Assembly: GCF_002257705.1 (NCBI RefSeq)
Contig: NZ_LSLK01000098.1
Coordinates: 1 to 60,057 of the forward strand
Direction: 5' to 3'
Origin: Sporomusa silvacetica DSM 10669
Lineage (GTDB): Bacteria; Bacillota; Negativicutes; Sporomusales; Sporomusaceae
Length of the DNA: 60,057 nucleotides
Shown here piece by piece: positions 17,139-26,800 of this stretch; the first letter of the stretch is position 1, and every line of letters starts with the position of its first letter. A program made the position numbers and the translations under genes. The notes under the pieces were generated by a model. That model was not told the DNA's origin. It did no database searches and worked only from the letters and a program-made list of their open reading frames with translations.

Positions 17139-19366
17139 ATGTTACTAAATTTTTTAGTAGGAAAGCACCAGATTGGTCGGTTTCGATCCAACTTAGAACC
17201 TTGGGTGCAGTACTGATTATGTTGGCCGGTTTTGGTTTCGCTGTTTCAATTTATGTGCATACCTTTTCAGAGGATATCTATGCAACCCGCAAAAATGGCT
17301 TAGAAGCTATTATTTCACTCGCTCGTAATTCTATCAATCCTGTTTTAGAAGATAAAAACAACGGAAAAATAACCATCGGTGACGCACGAATCAGTTCAAC
17401 CGAGATAATAAACCAATTGGTCTATAATAACCAGGGTGTTGCTAATTACGTGTTTTTAGCGACTTATGAAGGATACGTTCTAGTTGAACAGCCTTCTCCG
17501 GAAACGGTCGGAACTTATCAGATGCAACGGAAGGATGCTTACGGAAACTCGATTACCAAGCTTCTTCTTGAAAAAGCTAAGGCTGGCGGCGGATTTGTTG
17601 AATATTATGAACCAAAGCTTCCCGAAGGGAAACCGCAGAAGAAACTCTCCTATGTTATTGGCCTTCCTGAAATTGAATGCTATCTAGGGACCGGAATTTA
17701 TGTAGATGATATTGATGAGTCAATTGATCAGCTTAAACAAAAGCTGCTGTGGCTGGGCTTTATCATAATAACAGTTGTTATAATTTTACAATATTATTTT
17801 TTGCGGCCATTACTACGTTACCAATATTGGTTATCGGATGTCTTTAAGCATTTGAGCAAAAATCCGGCGACAATAAATTCTGTTCATATGCCGTCAGGAT
17901 TTAATAACGCGGACACTGATCAACTGTTAGCCAATCTGCGCCTCATGCTTTTAAATTTCAATAACCATCAGCAGAGTATTGAAAAAAGTGCTGAAAAGTT
18001 TCGACAGATTGCCTATGCTACCAATGAGGTAATATGGGAATGGAGCAGCGAAAGCCGGACTACCGAGTGGTCAGGAAACATAAAAAAATTGATAGGCTAT
18101 GAACCATCAGGCTTCGGAGCTCATTTCGAAGTTTTTGACGACTGGGTTTACCAAGATGATCAAAAAAAGCGCCGTCAGGCATTAGCAAGTTATTTTTCGG
18201 GGAGCGGTGAATTTTACACATCTGAATATAGATTGTATAACTCTGCTAAAAATGAATATAATTGGGTTCTGGCCAAGGGGATAAGTACTTTTGACAAAAA
18301 CAAGGCTCCTATCCGGTTTGTCGGGTCGATTAACTTGCTACCGGAACGTCTCCGGCTAAATAAGCCGGAACTGAAAGAAGAACATGTCAGGTTTGAACTG
18401 GGTAACTATCAGACTATCAGAGCTATTGTTCAACTTACGCCATCTTTTAATACTGACGCGTTGGTAATTGATGTAAAAAAACGTTTAGACAGTGAATTAT
18501 GGCAGGGCGTAGTAGTTGTCGAAAATAACAAGCCGGTTGGCTTAGTGATGAGAGATGCTTTGAATTTCCAACTAAGCAGCCAATACGGAGTATCACTTTA
18601 TTATGGGCGACCAATAAGGATCATAATGGATGAACAGCCGCTTGTTGTCGATATGGGCTGTTCCTTGGAGCAAGTGTCCGAGATGGCCCGGAATAGGGCA
18701 CAAGCCAAACAATATGATCTGATTATCGTTACCGATAATGGCGAATATCGGGGCATTGTTTCTGTAATGGACTTGTTGTCAAGCATCACCGATTTACGGA
18801 TTATGTTGGCAACTAACGCGAATCCTCTCACAAGACTGCCGGGTAATCTGGTTATTGAAGAAAAGTTAAAACAAGCATTGCAACAAAATTTTGCCGCAAT
18901 TTACATAGACTTGGATAATTTCAAAGCGTTCAATGACAAGTATGGTTTTGAGATGGGCGACAAAGCAATTAAGCTTACTGCTTCCATCATGAAAGAAGTA
19001 GCAGCGGAATATGATGAAAAGGATGCGTTTTTAGGCCATATAGGTGGAGATGATTTTTTAATTTTGCTCTATAACCTAGATTACGCAATAGAATGGGCTG
19101 AACGAATTATAGCAAAATTTGATGCTCAGATTTCCAGCCTTTATTTGCAAAAGGATTTGGAAAGAGGGTATATTATGGTTCTCGATCGTAGAGGTGAAAA
19201 ACAACAGTTCCCTTTAATGGGTATTTCTATTGCGCTTGTAGATAACCAAAATCATCAATTTACAAACTATCTTGAAGTCAGCGAAGTTGCCGCTCAGCTA
19301 AAAAAGAGAGCCAAGATGATTGAGGGATCGACATGGGTAAGTGATCGGCGAGGGTCAGTTATATAA
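17135..19366 (+). CDS. Membrane sensor protein: Cache-like – PAS – CBS pair – GGDEF
   Basis: A 743-residue signalling protein with a GTG start inside the previous gene's stop. It has a TM helix near 25-45, an extracytoplasmic sensor of about 160 residues with Cache-like features (VYNNQGVANYVFLATYEGYV), and a second TM near 205-225. A PAS domain follows (about 285-400, FRQIAYATNEVIWEWSSES), then two CBS-like repeats (about 425-560, GVVVVENNKPVGLVMRDAL and LIIVTDNGEYRGIVSVMDLL). The C-terminal GGDEF-like domain has GGDDF near residue 640. Diguanylate cyclases make c-di-GMP; the GGDDF variant and lack of an obvious RxxD inhibitory site leave activity uncertain. The pairing with a PhnD-like lipoprotein points to nutrient-controlled c-di-GMP signalling. 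Confidence 0.88.
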   Translation: MNVTKFFSRKAPDWSVSIQLRTLGAVLIMLAGFGFAVSIYVHTFSEDIYATRKNGLEAIISLARNSINPVLEDKNNGKITIGDARISSTEIINQLVYNNQGVANYVFLATYEGYVLVEQPSPETVGTYQMQRKDAYGNSITKLLLEKAKAGGGFVEYYEPKLPEGKPQKKLSYVIGLPEIECYLGTGIYVDDIDESIDQLKQKLLWLGFIIITVVIILQYYFLRPLLRYQYWLSDVFKHLSKNPATINSVHMPSGFNNADTDQLLANLRLMLLNFNNHQQSIEKSAEKFRQIAYATNEVIWEWSSESRTTEWSGNIKKLIGYEPSGFGAHFEVFDDWVYQDDQKKRRQALASYFSGSGEFYTSEYRLYNSAKNEYNWVLAKGISTFDKNKAPIRFVGSINLLPERLRLNKPELKEEHVRFELGNYQTIRAIVQLTPSFNTDALVIDVKKRLDSELWQGVVVVENNKPVGLVMRDALNFQLSSQYGVSLYYGRPIRIIMDEQPLVVDMGCSLEQVSEMARNRAQAKQYDLIIVTDNGEYRGIVSVMDLLSSITDLRIMLATNANPLTRLPGNLVIEEKLKQALQQNFAAIYIDLDNFKAFNDKYGFEMGDKAIKLTASIMKEVAAEYDEKDAFLGHIGGDDFLILLYNLDYAIEWAERIIAKFDAQISSLYLQKDLERGYIMVLDRRGEKQQFPLMGISIALVDNQNHQFTNYLEVSEVAAQLKKRAKMIEGSTWVSDRRGSVI

Positions 19367-19379
19367 CCAGCTAGGTTTA

Positions 19380-19427
19380 AACCCACTGCTAAAGCCTGAA
19401 ATACGGCCAAAGACAGTGGGCTTTTCT
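19380..19427 (+). terminator. Rho-independent terminator
   Basis: CCCACTG (19382-19388) pairs with CAGTGGG (19414-19420) and CTTTTCTT follows. It ends the lipoprotein–GGDEF operon. Confidence 0.8.
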
Positions 19428-19444
19428 TAATCAAGGCGTTATTG

Positions 19445-19618
19445 CTAATGTTCCATAAAGCCTTCACTTTCTTCCATAGGCTCACCAGCAGCTTTTTGCC
19501 GATGCCCCTTTTGCTCGGCACACCTTTTACCCAATCCGTATACTGCTGGGATACCGAGGGCATGAATGAGCAAGAAGGCACCCCAGCCAATGGCAGGACG
19601 CATGAGCAACCAATGCAT
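19445..19618 (-). CDS. Small single-helix membrane protein
   Basis: A 57-residue protein with a Trp-rich N-terminus and one hydrophobic helix (AIGWGAFLLIHALGIPAVYG), followed by a charged tail. The ATG at 19618 has GGAGG eight bases upstream, a near-ideal start. It is divergent from the metal-ATPase cluster that begins at 19789 and may belong to it. I do not recognise the family. Confidence 0.6.
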   Translation of the reverse strand: MHWLLMRPAIGWGAFLLIHALGIPAVYGLGKRCAEQKGHRQKAAGEPMEESEGFMEH

Positions 19619-19788
19619 AGTAGTCACCTCCTCAGTTGCAGTGTTTTTCAGAATGAAAGAGTACTTGGTTTAGAATTACCATAGCCAGACCTCTACATAC
19701 CTGGGAAATTTATAATGAACCTATATATTGTAGTATTGGATAGAAACCGGTTGAATGGGAAAATTAAACGACAAAGGGAGGGCTAAAA

Positions 19789-20745
19789 ATGGCGAAGAAG
19801 GATACAAGCCCTAACGGTCTCAATATACTCGGCAGAGCCTGGAATGAATTGAAGAGAATTAATTGGCATGAGATAAATAGGCTTTGTCAACAGAACTTTC
19901 ATATTGGCCTTATCGGTTCCGAAAGGGATGTTGAGGCAATAAAAAACTGGCTGATTTCCTTTCCAAGCCAGGCAAGTCCAGATCAATCCCCGATACGAGT
20001 GAAATGCGATACCCGGCTACTGGCAAGATATATAACGCCTATTTATATTAGGAGTACGGGCGACAAACTTGACGAGAAACTCATCAAATCGACGACGTTT
20101 TGTATTGTGAGCCCGGAATACGTCAATCAAGTCCGACGTTTTAAAACAGAGGTATACATATTTGACAATATCGGCAACGAGCATTTACCAACCCAAGTAT
20201 TAGCTGCACACAACGACATGCGCTTTGCGCTTGCCTATCACTTCCCCGTATTTCGGCGAGAGCATGCAACCATTGTTATTCAGGATACGGCGTTCCAAAA
20301 TACAGCCTGGACGGTTATTACTTCAATGCCAAATACCGTTCCTGGTCCACATCAGCTTGTTTCTATACCCTTTGAGGGCATTTCAGATTGCATCGTTCTT
20401 TCCCTTAATGAAATGAAGATGTTATTTGAAATAGTAGGCCTATCAGGGTACACCGTCGTACCTTATCGCCAATTACCTGAAATTGGAGTACTGATGGGTA
20501 TGGCATTATTGGCTCAAAGTACAGCTACCAGCATTATTGGGAAGTTACCTACGCGGGCAGGGATGGTGGCCAAAGGAGCCTTGGCCTATGCTTTTACGTA
20601 TGCCATCGGCGAAGCAATTTTTGCTTATGTTAGTTATCAGCAGAGGGTAAATGGGTGCTTCTTCCGTGATAGTATCCGTGAGCATTATGAGGAAGGGGTA
20701 AAAATAGTAAACAATATAGTAAATCATAAAACGGAAAGTTTTTAG
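19789..20745 (+). CDS. DUF697-like protein with degenerate GTPase-like N-terminus
   Basis: A 318-residue protein. The C-terminal third has the style of DUF697 (YcjF-type) domains: SDCIVLSLNEMKMLFEI, then KLPTRAGMVAKGALAYAFTY followed by AIGEAIFAY, two membrane-seeking helices. The N-terminal part starts like a P-loop protein (FHIGLIGSERDVEAIKNWL) but lacks GxxxxGK[ST], so nucleotide binding is doubtful. AGGGAGG precedes the ATG. It is the first plus-strand gene of a cluster with two P-type ATPases and related small membrane proteins, so it may act in assembling or regulating that membrane system. That role is inference only. Confidence 0.65.
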   Translation: MAKKDTSPNGLNILGRAWNELKRINWHEINRLCQQNFHIGLIGSERDVEAIKNWLISFPSQASPDQSPIRVKCDTRLLARYITPIYIRSTGDKLDEKLIKSTTFCIVSPEYVNQVRRFKTEVYIFDNIGNEHLPTQVLAAHNDMRFALAYHFPVFRREHATIVIQDTAFQNTAWTVITSMPNTVPGPHQLVSIPFEGISDCIVLSLNEMKMLFEIVGLSGYTVVPYRQLPEIGVLMGMALLAQSTATSIIGKLPTRAGMVAKGALAYAFTYAIGEAIFAYVSYQQRVNGCFFRDSIREHYEEGVKIVNNIVNHKTESF

Positions 20746-20775
20746 GAACATCCTTAACTTCGGGTGCTCCTTTTA
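20744..20775 (+). terminator. Rho-independent terminator, imperfect stem
   Basis: AGGAACATCC and GGGTGCTCCT pair with one mismatch and a wobble, and TTTTA follows. It overlaps the DUF697-like stop codon. Confidence 0.6.
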
Positions 20776-20882
20776 TCATTGGTACATAGCTTCCTGTTTC
20801 AAGATTCGCCAGTATATACATGGTACATTCTGGACAATATAACCAATGAAATTTGGGAATAAGATTGGGGGGAAGAGACATA

Positions 20883-21500
20883 ATGAAAAACATGGAGGGG
20901 CTGCAAAATGATGAACGCCAAGAGCAACCACCGGTAAGACGAAGCCAAAGGCTAAAAGATAAAATCGCCCAGTCATCAAACGAAGAGACGTTAGCCGGTT
21001 TGGAACAGGTCTTTGAGGCCAAATTGGCAGCCGTACAGAGCTATGAGCAGCGCATGTCTACGATAACTGACCCATATGCACTCAAGGCTTTACGGCAGAT
21101 GATAGAGCAAGAGCGGCGCGAATTGATGCGTTTGGCGGAACTTATCGAATATGTAGAAGTCAGTCCCGATATGAGTGGTATCGGACGTCTTAACCGGCAA
21201 TTTAATCATCGCGTCAAGTCAAGTACTGGACGCCCCCCTGGTTTCTGGCTGGCGGCGGCTTTGGTAGGAGCTGTGCTAGTTCCGAGTGTCCGTGAGACTC
21301 TGCGACCATTAGCGTTAAAGACTGTTCAGGGAGTAATGGAACTAGGAGAACAAGCCCAAGGATTGTTTAGCGGCGTCAAAGAGGATCTGGAAGACTTAGT
21401 GGCAGAGGCCCAATTTGATAAGTTCAAACAGTCCATCGAAACTTCCTTTGATGAATTGCCAGTTGACGGTGGAAATGATAATCCGAATTTAAGTGAATGA
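20883..21500 (+). CDS. DUF5132-like single-helix protein with N-terminal coiled coil
   Basis: A 205-residue protein. The charged helical first half (about 15-110, QRLKDKIAQSSNEETLAGL and later EQERRELMRLAELIEYVEV) is followed by one hydrophobic helix, GFWLAAALVGAVLVPSVRET, and an amphipathic tail ending VKEDLEDLVAEAQ. That helix-plus-tail module is shared with the minus-strand gene at 26801, which reads VKEDAEDFVAEAR at the same point. The ATG at 20883 follows GGGGGG; an earlier ATG at 20853 has no site. Proteins of this style accompany HMA-headed P-type ATPases. Function is unknown; a partner or scaffold for the ATPases is plausible. Confidence 0.65.
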   Translation: MKNMEGLQNDERQEQPPVRRSQRLKDKIAQSSNEETLAGLEQVFEAKLAAVQSYEQRMSTITDPYALKALRQMIEQERRELMRLAELIEYVEVSPDMSGIGRLNRQFNHRVKSSTGRPPGFWLAAALVGAVLVPSVRETLRPLALKTVQGVMELGEQAQGLFSGVKEDLEDLVAEAQFDKFKQSIETSFDELPVDGGNDNPNLSE

Positions 21501-21511
21501 GGTGAGGTAGT

Positions 21512-21766
21512 ATGTCAATAGGGATCGAGCAGCAACTTCGAATTGAGCATTTAGCCGAAAAATTGCGAGGACTCAGTCGTGAATTAAAAGACACGGTAGA
21601 TTTAAGTATCCAGCTACGGGCGGAGTCGGCGCAGAATAAGAATGAGGTTGCGCGGCTGTGGGAAGACTTTCTGGGCCAATTATTCGGCTACATCAAGCAA
21701 CGAAGTAAGGAATCGCGCGATAATCTGTTAGCGAGTCTTTCATGGGCAAGGATGAAACTGTTCTAG
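21512..21766 (+). CDS. Small coiled-coil protein of the ATPase cluster
   Basis: An 84-residue, almost entirely helical protein (LRIEHLAEKLRGLSRELKDT) without a hydrophobic segment. It starts 11 bases after the previous gene behind GAGGTGAG, so the two are one transcript. I do not recognise it; heptad spacing suggests it pairs with the coiled coil of its neighbour. A terminator follows. Confidence 0.6.
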   Translation: MSIGIEQQLRIEHLAEKLRGLSRELKDTVDLSIQLRAESAQNKNEVARLWEDFLGQLFGYIKQRSKESRDNLLASLSWARMKLF

Positions 21767-21782
21767 AACAACCAGAATATTT

Positions 21783-21817
21783 GGCAGCAAGGTTTCATAC
21801 CGTGCTGTCATTTTTTT
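21783..21817 (+). terminator. Rho-independent terminator
   Basis: GGCAGCA (21783-21789) pairs with TGCTGTC (21803-21809) and seven T follow. The repeat at 21830 begins 13 bases beyond the T-run. Confidence 0.8.
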
Positions 21818-21829
21818 GTAAGCCTTTTC

Positions 21830-21925
21830 TTATCCAGATGGAAAGTATAACTTTCCCTGGATTGAACGACTAAGGCTTCTGCTGACGTCCTAAGGGACTT
21901 GGCACAAGCCAAGTCTTATCTTATC
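21830..21925 (-). repeat. Dispersed structured repeat, copy 1
   Basis: On the plus strand it starts TTATCCAGATGG. It holds the hairpin GGAAAGTATAACTTTCC inside the outer pair ATCCAG/CTGGAT, then GACTAAGGCTT, then a second hairpin around GACTTGGCACAAGCCAAGTC. The same unit occurs at 31892, 39721 and 55891 in the other orientation. The TTATCC end faces a terminator in each case. Confidence 0.85.
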
Positions 21926-21940
21926 AAAAAGGGGTGACAT

Positions 21941-23572
21941 ATGCCGCATCTGGCAATCAAACTGGATGAGTATCACTTATTACCAGGGAGACTGCGCATT
22001 ATGGTACCTGGAATGAGGAATAATAAACAACTATCAGACTATTTGGCCGGTTGCATAAGGCGACAGGGCGGGGTCGTTAGTGTTGAAGCCAATCCTCTGT
22101 CAGGCCGTATATTGATTCGATTTGATTCGGCGCGTTTGAATTTGGAGGAAATACAAACCATCATTAGAAGAGGTGTTGGCAAATGTGATGCGGACCGGAT
22201 CTGTGAGAGCATAAAACCGGTAGCTGCGACTACCCACGCTAGGGCCAAGATATCTTCGTATCTACATTCCGGGCCGGTGCTATACACAATTGCAACAGGT
22301 GTAGCTCTCTCTTGGTTGATTATTAAACGGGTGTTAGTAGGACGATCCCCGTTTGCATCTTCCAGGTATGTATGTAATCTTGGTGCGCTTGTAACCATTG
22401 TTGCAGGTTACCCCCTGCTGCGTAGTGGCGTGAAGATACTGGCGGAAAAAAAACGGCTAAATAGCGATTTACTATTGTTTAGCGCTACTTTGCTGTTACT
22501 TACTCTACGTGAAAGTTTTACTGGCTTAGCCGTTTTATGGCTGGTGTATCTAAGCAATCTGTTTCAATTTGTTATGCAGGCCCGCTCGCGCCGCGCGATT
22601 AGGGAGGTTTTCCGTAAGATACCCCCCCAGTCCGGGATAATGGATGAAAATCCGGTCTACAGGCCCGAGGTGATATATCGCCCCAACAGTCGACTGCTGC
22701 CGCGATCTGAGTTATATGAACGACGTTTGCTGATCGGCACAGCCGCGATGAGTGTGGCATTACTACTTGTGACTCGTGATATTCACCGGAGTATCGCCGT
22801 ACTCTTAGCAGGTTGCCCAGTAGCAGTTGCGCTAGCTCGCAATACTGCCCAGGGGGCTGCTATTGCAGCTAGTCTAAGGAAAGGCATCTTAGTGAAGAAT
22901 GCACGCTATTTGGAAATGGCGGCCCAGATCGATACGGTAGTCTTTGATAAAACGGCCACGCCAACAGTTGAGGAGGCTGTGGATCGAGAAATTGTGATAG
23001 TTGAAAGAATGCTAACGCCAGGTACACACAGTATTGGTTGCATTAAGGGGGATACTTCTAAAAATATCCAGCATCTTCCTGACTTCTTTTGTATAAGAAA
23101 CGGCCAGAGTGGCGAGCCATCAGTCAATATGCTCTCTATTATTGAAAAGGCCTGCAACGATAATCATAAGATTTTGCTCGTGGCAGGGAGGAAAAACGAT
23201 GCGTCAATAATGGCTGCAAGCCATCTTAGTGTAGTGCTGGGGGGCCAAGGTACATCAGCGACGCTGGCGGCAGCCGATGTAATCATAATCGAGAACGATC
23301 CGAGTAAGGTTGCCGACCTAATCCAGTTAGGCCGAGCCACAGAGCAAATCTCCCGCCAAAATTTATATTTGGCTACAGGTCTGAATCTACTTGGTGTTGC
23401 CCTGGCCTCATCGAGCATCATTACTCCTCTAAGCGCCGGTCTGCTGCTCAATGTCAGTACGGCAGCAGTAGTCATTAACTCAGCGAGACTATTGTCACCT
23501 TTTTGCACAGGAAATTCGCATTATACTGATGCAAGAAACCATAAGGAGGAAACAGCTTGTTCTTATCCGTAG
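21941..23572 (+). CDS. Degenerate P-type ATPase with N-terminal HMA-like domain
   Basis: A 543-residue protein. The N-terminal 80 residues form an HMA-like domain without CxxC (LLPGRLRIMVPG), followed by about six hydrophobic helices. A GCPVAVALA segment (291-299) corresponds to the CPx motif of P1B ATPases. The phosphorylation site reads FDKTATP (Asp336), with Gly replaced by Ala. The actuator TGES loop and most of the nucleotide domain are missing. The hinge GDGxND is reduced to AGRKND (415-420). It therefore probably cannot pump by itself. Its stop overlaps the start of a complete ATPase; in actinobacterial CtpI-type proteins a similar degenerate half is fused to an active half, so a hetero-complex is likely. 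Confidence 0.8.
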   Translation: MPHLAIKLDEYHLLPGRLRIMVPGMRNNKQLSDYLAGCIRRQGGVVSVEANPLSGRILIRFDSARLNLEEIQTIIRRGVGKCDADRICESIKPVAATTHARAKISSYLHSGPVLYTIATGVALSWLIIKRVLVGRSPFASSRYVCNLGALVTIVAGYPLLRSGVKILAEKKRLNSDLLLFSATLLLLTLRESFTGLAVLWLVYLSNLFQFVMQARSRRAIREVFRKIPPQSGIMDENPVYRPEVIYRPNSRLLPRSELYERRLLIGTAAMSVALLLVTRDIHRSIAVLLAGCPVAVALARNTAQGAAIAASLRKGILVKNARYLEMAAQIDTVVFDKTATPTVEEAVDREIVIVERMLTPGTHSIGCIKGDTSKNIQHLPDFFCIRNGQSGEPSVNMLSIIEKACNDNHKILLVAGRKNDASIMAASHLSVVLGGQGTSATLAAADVIIIENDPSKVADLIQLGRATEQISRQNLYLATGLNLLGVALASSSIITPLSAGLLLNVSTAAVVINSARLLSPFCTGNSHYTDARNHKEETACSYP

Positions 23573-26500
23573 AACAACGACAAACTTATCGCGCATTACC
23601 CGGACGATTACGTGTCAGCGTACCGGGATTATGCCACAATAAAAAATTCGCAAGCTTTTTAACCGAACAGCTGGCATCTGACCACAACATTATCTCAATT
23701 AGTGCAAATTACCTCACTGGACGAGCGTTAATTTATTTCAACCAGAATATGCTCAGCGTAAAGGAGATCCAACAAGTCTTAACACAGGCATGGGGGCGGT
23801 TTTGTCGGGGAGACAACAGTCTAACGTTAAACCTACAGCAGTTTGCCGACGGCAGTCCTAGCCTGGTATCTTTACCGGCTTCTAACCCACAGATAGCAGG
23901 CCTTTCGTACACTGGTTCTAGTAAGCTGTGGCATACTGAAAGCATGGAAAGTGTCTGTGATTTACTTAATACCTCAGATCGTTTTGGTTTGAGTGACTGG
24001 GAAGCTGCCAATCGCCTTAAGAAGGTGGGCCCCAATAAGCTTACCGAAGGAAAGCGGGCAACGTTTTGGGAACTGTTGAGCAATCAATTCAAAGATTTTA
24101 TGGTGCAAGTGCTGCTTGGAACGGCCGGGATTTCTTTTGTTTTGGGGAAACGTAGTAACGCCCTCCTGACAGGGTCTATTGTAGTGGCTAATGCCGTTTT
24201 AGGTGTTATTCAAGAACGCAAGGCCGAGCAGTCTATGGAAAGCTTGCAGAAACTGGCGGCACCACAGGCGCGTGTGATTCGTGCGGGCCGAGTTAGAAAG
24301 GTGGCGGCTGAGAATTTGATTCCGGGTGACTTGATCGTCCTGGAAGCAGGTGATCGGGTACCTGCTGATGCCCATCTAATAACTGCAGTTCAATTTGCTA
24401 CTGAGGAAGCGTCGCTTACTGGTGAAACAGTACCTGCCAAAAAAGATCCGAGATATCGTGGAAGTGAAGACACTACTCTTGGAGATCGTAAAAACATGGT
24501 GTTTATGGGCACAGGTGTAACGCGGGGGCGAGCCACGGCGATCGTAGTTGCGACAGGAATGAAAACAGAGATGGGTAGAATCGCTTCACTTATCCAGCAT
24601 CAAACCGAAGAGCTTACGCCGTTGCAGTGCAAGCTAGAACAACTAGGTAAGTACCTTGTTTACGGTTGCTTAGGCGTCTCTGGAGTTGTCATGGTCACCG
24701 GAATATTACGGGGTCAAGGATGCTTGAATATGCTGCAAATTGCGGCAAGTCTAGCTGTAGCAGCCATACCGGAGGGCTTAACTGCGATTGTTATCATTGC
24801 CTTAGCCATGGGCGTACAACGTATGAGTAAACGCAATATAATCATCCGCCAATTATCATCGGTTGAAACACTGGGTTGTGCTACTGTAATTTGCTCAGAC
24901 AAAACAGGAACACTTACCAAAAACGAGATGACGGTTCGCATGGTATATACGCATGGGCGTAATTGGCAGGTAGCAGGCGAGGGCTATGCACCTGTAGGCG
25001 ACTTTTTTCTGGATGGAGGGGGACCTGCTAATATTCATGAGAATGCCGAACTCTATCAAACGCTGCTCACTGGCGCATTATGTAACAATGCCCGATTGAA
25101 TCAAAGTAGGGTTTCTAAAGAAGATAATGTATTGCCGATGAATGAAAATCGTAATGTTGTCTGGAAGGTGGATGGTGACCCTACTGAAGGTGCCATCCTG
25201 GTGGCAGCGGCTAAAGCGGGCTTATGGCGAGACGAACTAGAAAAAACATTTATAAGAGTTTACGAATATCCGTTTGAATCAGATCGACGCATCATGTCAA
25301 CTATCTATAAAACTCAAGTGGGTGATATGATCCTGAATGTTAAAGGGGCAACAGATCGTGTATTATCCGCGTGTACCCATTATCTTCGGAACGGTGAGAT
25401 TCGCCAGTTGGACGATACGATTCGTGCTGAAATTATGTGCGCTAATGATGAGATGGCCAATAATGCTCTTCGCGTTTTGGCCTGCGCGTATCGAGTAATG
25501 GAGCAGTTTGACGAACATAGCGATGAAGAACCGGAGCAGGAAATGATCTTTTGCGGTCTCATGGGCATGATCGATCCGCCCCGTCCGGAAGTTCCGCCGG
25601 CAATCGCCAAATGTCGTCAAGCTGGAGTAAAAGTCCTTATGATCACAGGTGACCATCAACAGACTGCAAGTGCTGTCGCAAGAGAAATCGGCCTGTTACG
25701 AGCTGGAGACGGAGTTTTACTGGGTAGCGAAATAGACCGGATGTCTGACCAACAGCTCGCCGATGCGGTTGAGACCAGCACGGTATTTGCCCGTACTTCG
25801 CCGCAACATAAGCTGCGGATAGTAAAAGCATTAAAGCAACGAGGCTATGTGGTGGCAATGACCGGCGATGGTGTCAATGATGCACCGGCAGTAAAAGCGG
25901 CAGATATTGGGATCGCTATGGGAATTATGGGAACAGATGTGACTAAAGAAGCTGCTAGCATGACACTGTCAGACGATAATTTTGCTACCATAGTACGCGC
26001 CATGGAAGAGGGGCGGTCTATTTATGCTAACATTCGCAAGGCCATTCGCTATCTGATAGCGACCAATGTTGGTGAAGTTATACTGATGTTGTTGGCTGTG
26101 TTAATGGGATTACCGTTTCCGCTCATCCCGATCCAACTCTTATGGATCAATTTGGTGGGAGACGGGCTTCCAGCCGTGGCGCTAGTTAATGATCCACCTG
26201 CCCAGGATATTATGAGCCAGCCGGCAAGAACCGCTAGCGATAGTGTGTTTGCCGGTGGTCTGGGGATGAAAGTGGTCGTTAGGGGCTTCATTATCGGCCT
26301 TACTAGTTTGGCGTTGTATGTATGGAAATTGCGGTCAACCGGCAACCTGGCTTTTGCGCAAACCATCGTATTGGTTCAACTTGCACTCAGCCAATTTGTG
26401 CATATTTTTGATTGCCGCGGCGAAAAACAAACAGGACGGGTTGGTTTATTCAGTAATCTGTGGCTTGTTGCTGCGGTAGCCCTGTCGATGGGGATGGTTG

Positions 26501-26679
26501 CTGCCAGTGTCCACATTCCATTATTACAGTCAATTTTTGGTACGGTTTCTTTATCTGCTGGTGACTGGGTTGTTGCTAGTGCTCTGGCGGTAGCGACTGG
26601 GATAATCGATGCCGGAATTTCACGTGTGCGCGCTATTCCAGGCTTAGAAAGTACTACCGTTTGTAGTGACGCAATATAG
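23557..26679 (+). CDS. Complete P-type cation ATPase with N-terminal HMA-like domain
   Basis: A 1040-residue ATPase. Residues 1-80 are an HMA-like domain (ALPGRLRVSVPG) closely resembling that of the upstream protein. The rest is a P2-type pump: TGET (288-291), PEGL in TM4 (405-408), phosphorylation site CSDKTGTLT (Asp448), KGATDRVL, MITGDHQQTA and MTGDGVNDAPAV, then six C-terminal helices. P2-type PEGL suits Ca2+ or Mn2+ more than soft metals, but the ion is not predictable. The start is TTG at 23557 with AAGGAGG seven bases upstream, inside the last codons of the previous gene, so the two are translationally coupled. Confidence 0.9.
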   Translation: MFLSVEQRQTYRALPGRLRVSVPGLCHNKKFASFLTEQLASDHNIISISANYLTGRALIYFNQNMLSVKEIQQVLTQAWGRFCRGDNSLTLNLQQFADGSPSLVSLPASNPQIAGLSYTGSSKLWHTESMESVCDLLNTSDRFGLSDWEAANRLKKVGPNKLTEGKRATFWELLSNQFKDFMVQVLLGTAGISFVLGKRSNALLTGSIVVANAVLGVIQERKAEQSMESLQKLAAPQARVIRAGRVRKVAAENLIPGDLIVLEAGDRVPADAHLITAVQFATEEASLTGETVPAKKDPRYRGSEDTTLGDRKNMVFMGTGVTRGRATAIVVATGMKTEMGRIASLIQHQTEELTPLQCKLEQLGKYLVYGCLGVSGVVMVTGILRGQGCLNMLQIAASLAVAAIPEGLTAIVIIALAMGVQRMSKRNIIIRQLSSVETLGCATVICSDKTGTLTKNEMTVRMVYTHGRNWQVAGEGYAPVGDFFLDGGGPANIHENAELYQTLLTGALCNNARLNQSRVSKEDNVLPMNENRNVVWKVDGDPTEGAILVAAAKAGLWRDELEKTFIRVYEYPFESDRRIMSTIYKTQVGDMILNVKGATDRVLSACTHYLRNGEIRQLDDTIRAEIMCANDEMANNALRVLACAYRVMEQFDEHSDEEPEQEMIFCGLMGMIDPPRPEVPPAIAKCRQAGVKVLMITGDHQQTASAVAREIGLLRAGDGVLLGSEIDRMSDQQLADAVETSTVFARTSPQHKLRIVKALKQRGYVVAMTGDGVNDAPAVKAADIGIAMGIMGTDVTKEAASMTLSDDNFATIVRAMEEGRSIYANIRKAIRYLIATNVGEVILMLLAVLMGLPFPLIPIQLLWINLVGDGLPAVALVNDPPAQDIMSQPARTASDSVFAGGLGMKVVVRGFIIGLTSLALYVWKLRSTGNLAFAQTIVLVQLALSQFVHIFDCRGEKQTGRVGLFSNLWLVAAVALSMGMVAASVHIPLLQSIFGTVSLSAGDWVVASALAVATGIIDAGISRVRAIPGLESTTVCSDAI

Positions 26680-26713
26680 AAGGTAGAAGACAGCTAATAA
26701 AGCGTAAATATAT

Positions 26714-26757
26714 AAAAAAACAAGAAACGCACTAGCATGGTGCGCTTCTTGTTTTTT
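26714..26757. terminator. Bidirectional Rho-independent terminator
   Basis: AAAAAACAAGAAxCGCAC and GTGCGxTTCTTGTTTTTT pair around a short loop, with A- and T-runs on opposite sides. It serves the ATPase gene and the convergent gene at 26801. Confidence 0.88.
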
Positions 26758-26800
26758 ACGTAGCGGGAAGAGTAATCGTATGGTGACTTGTGAGAGACAG

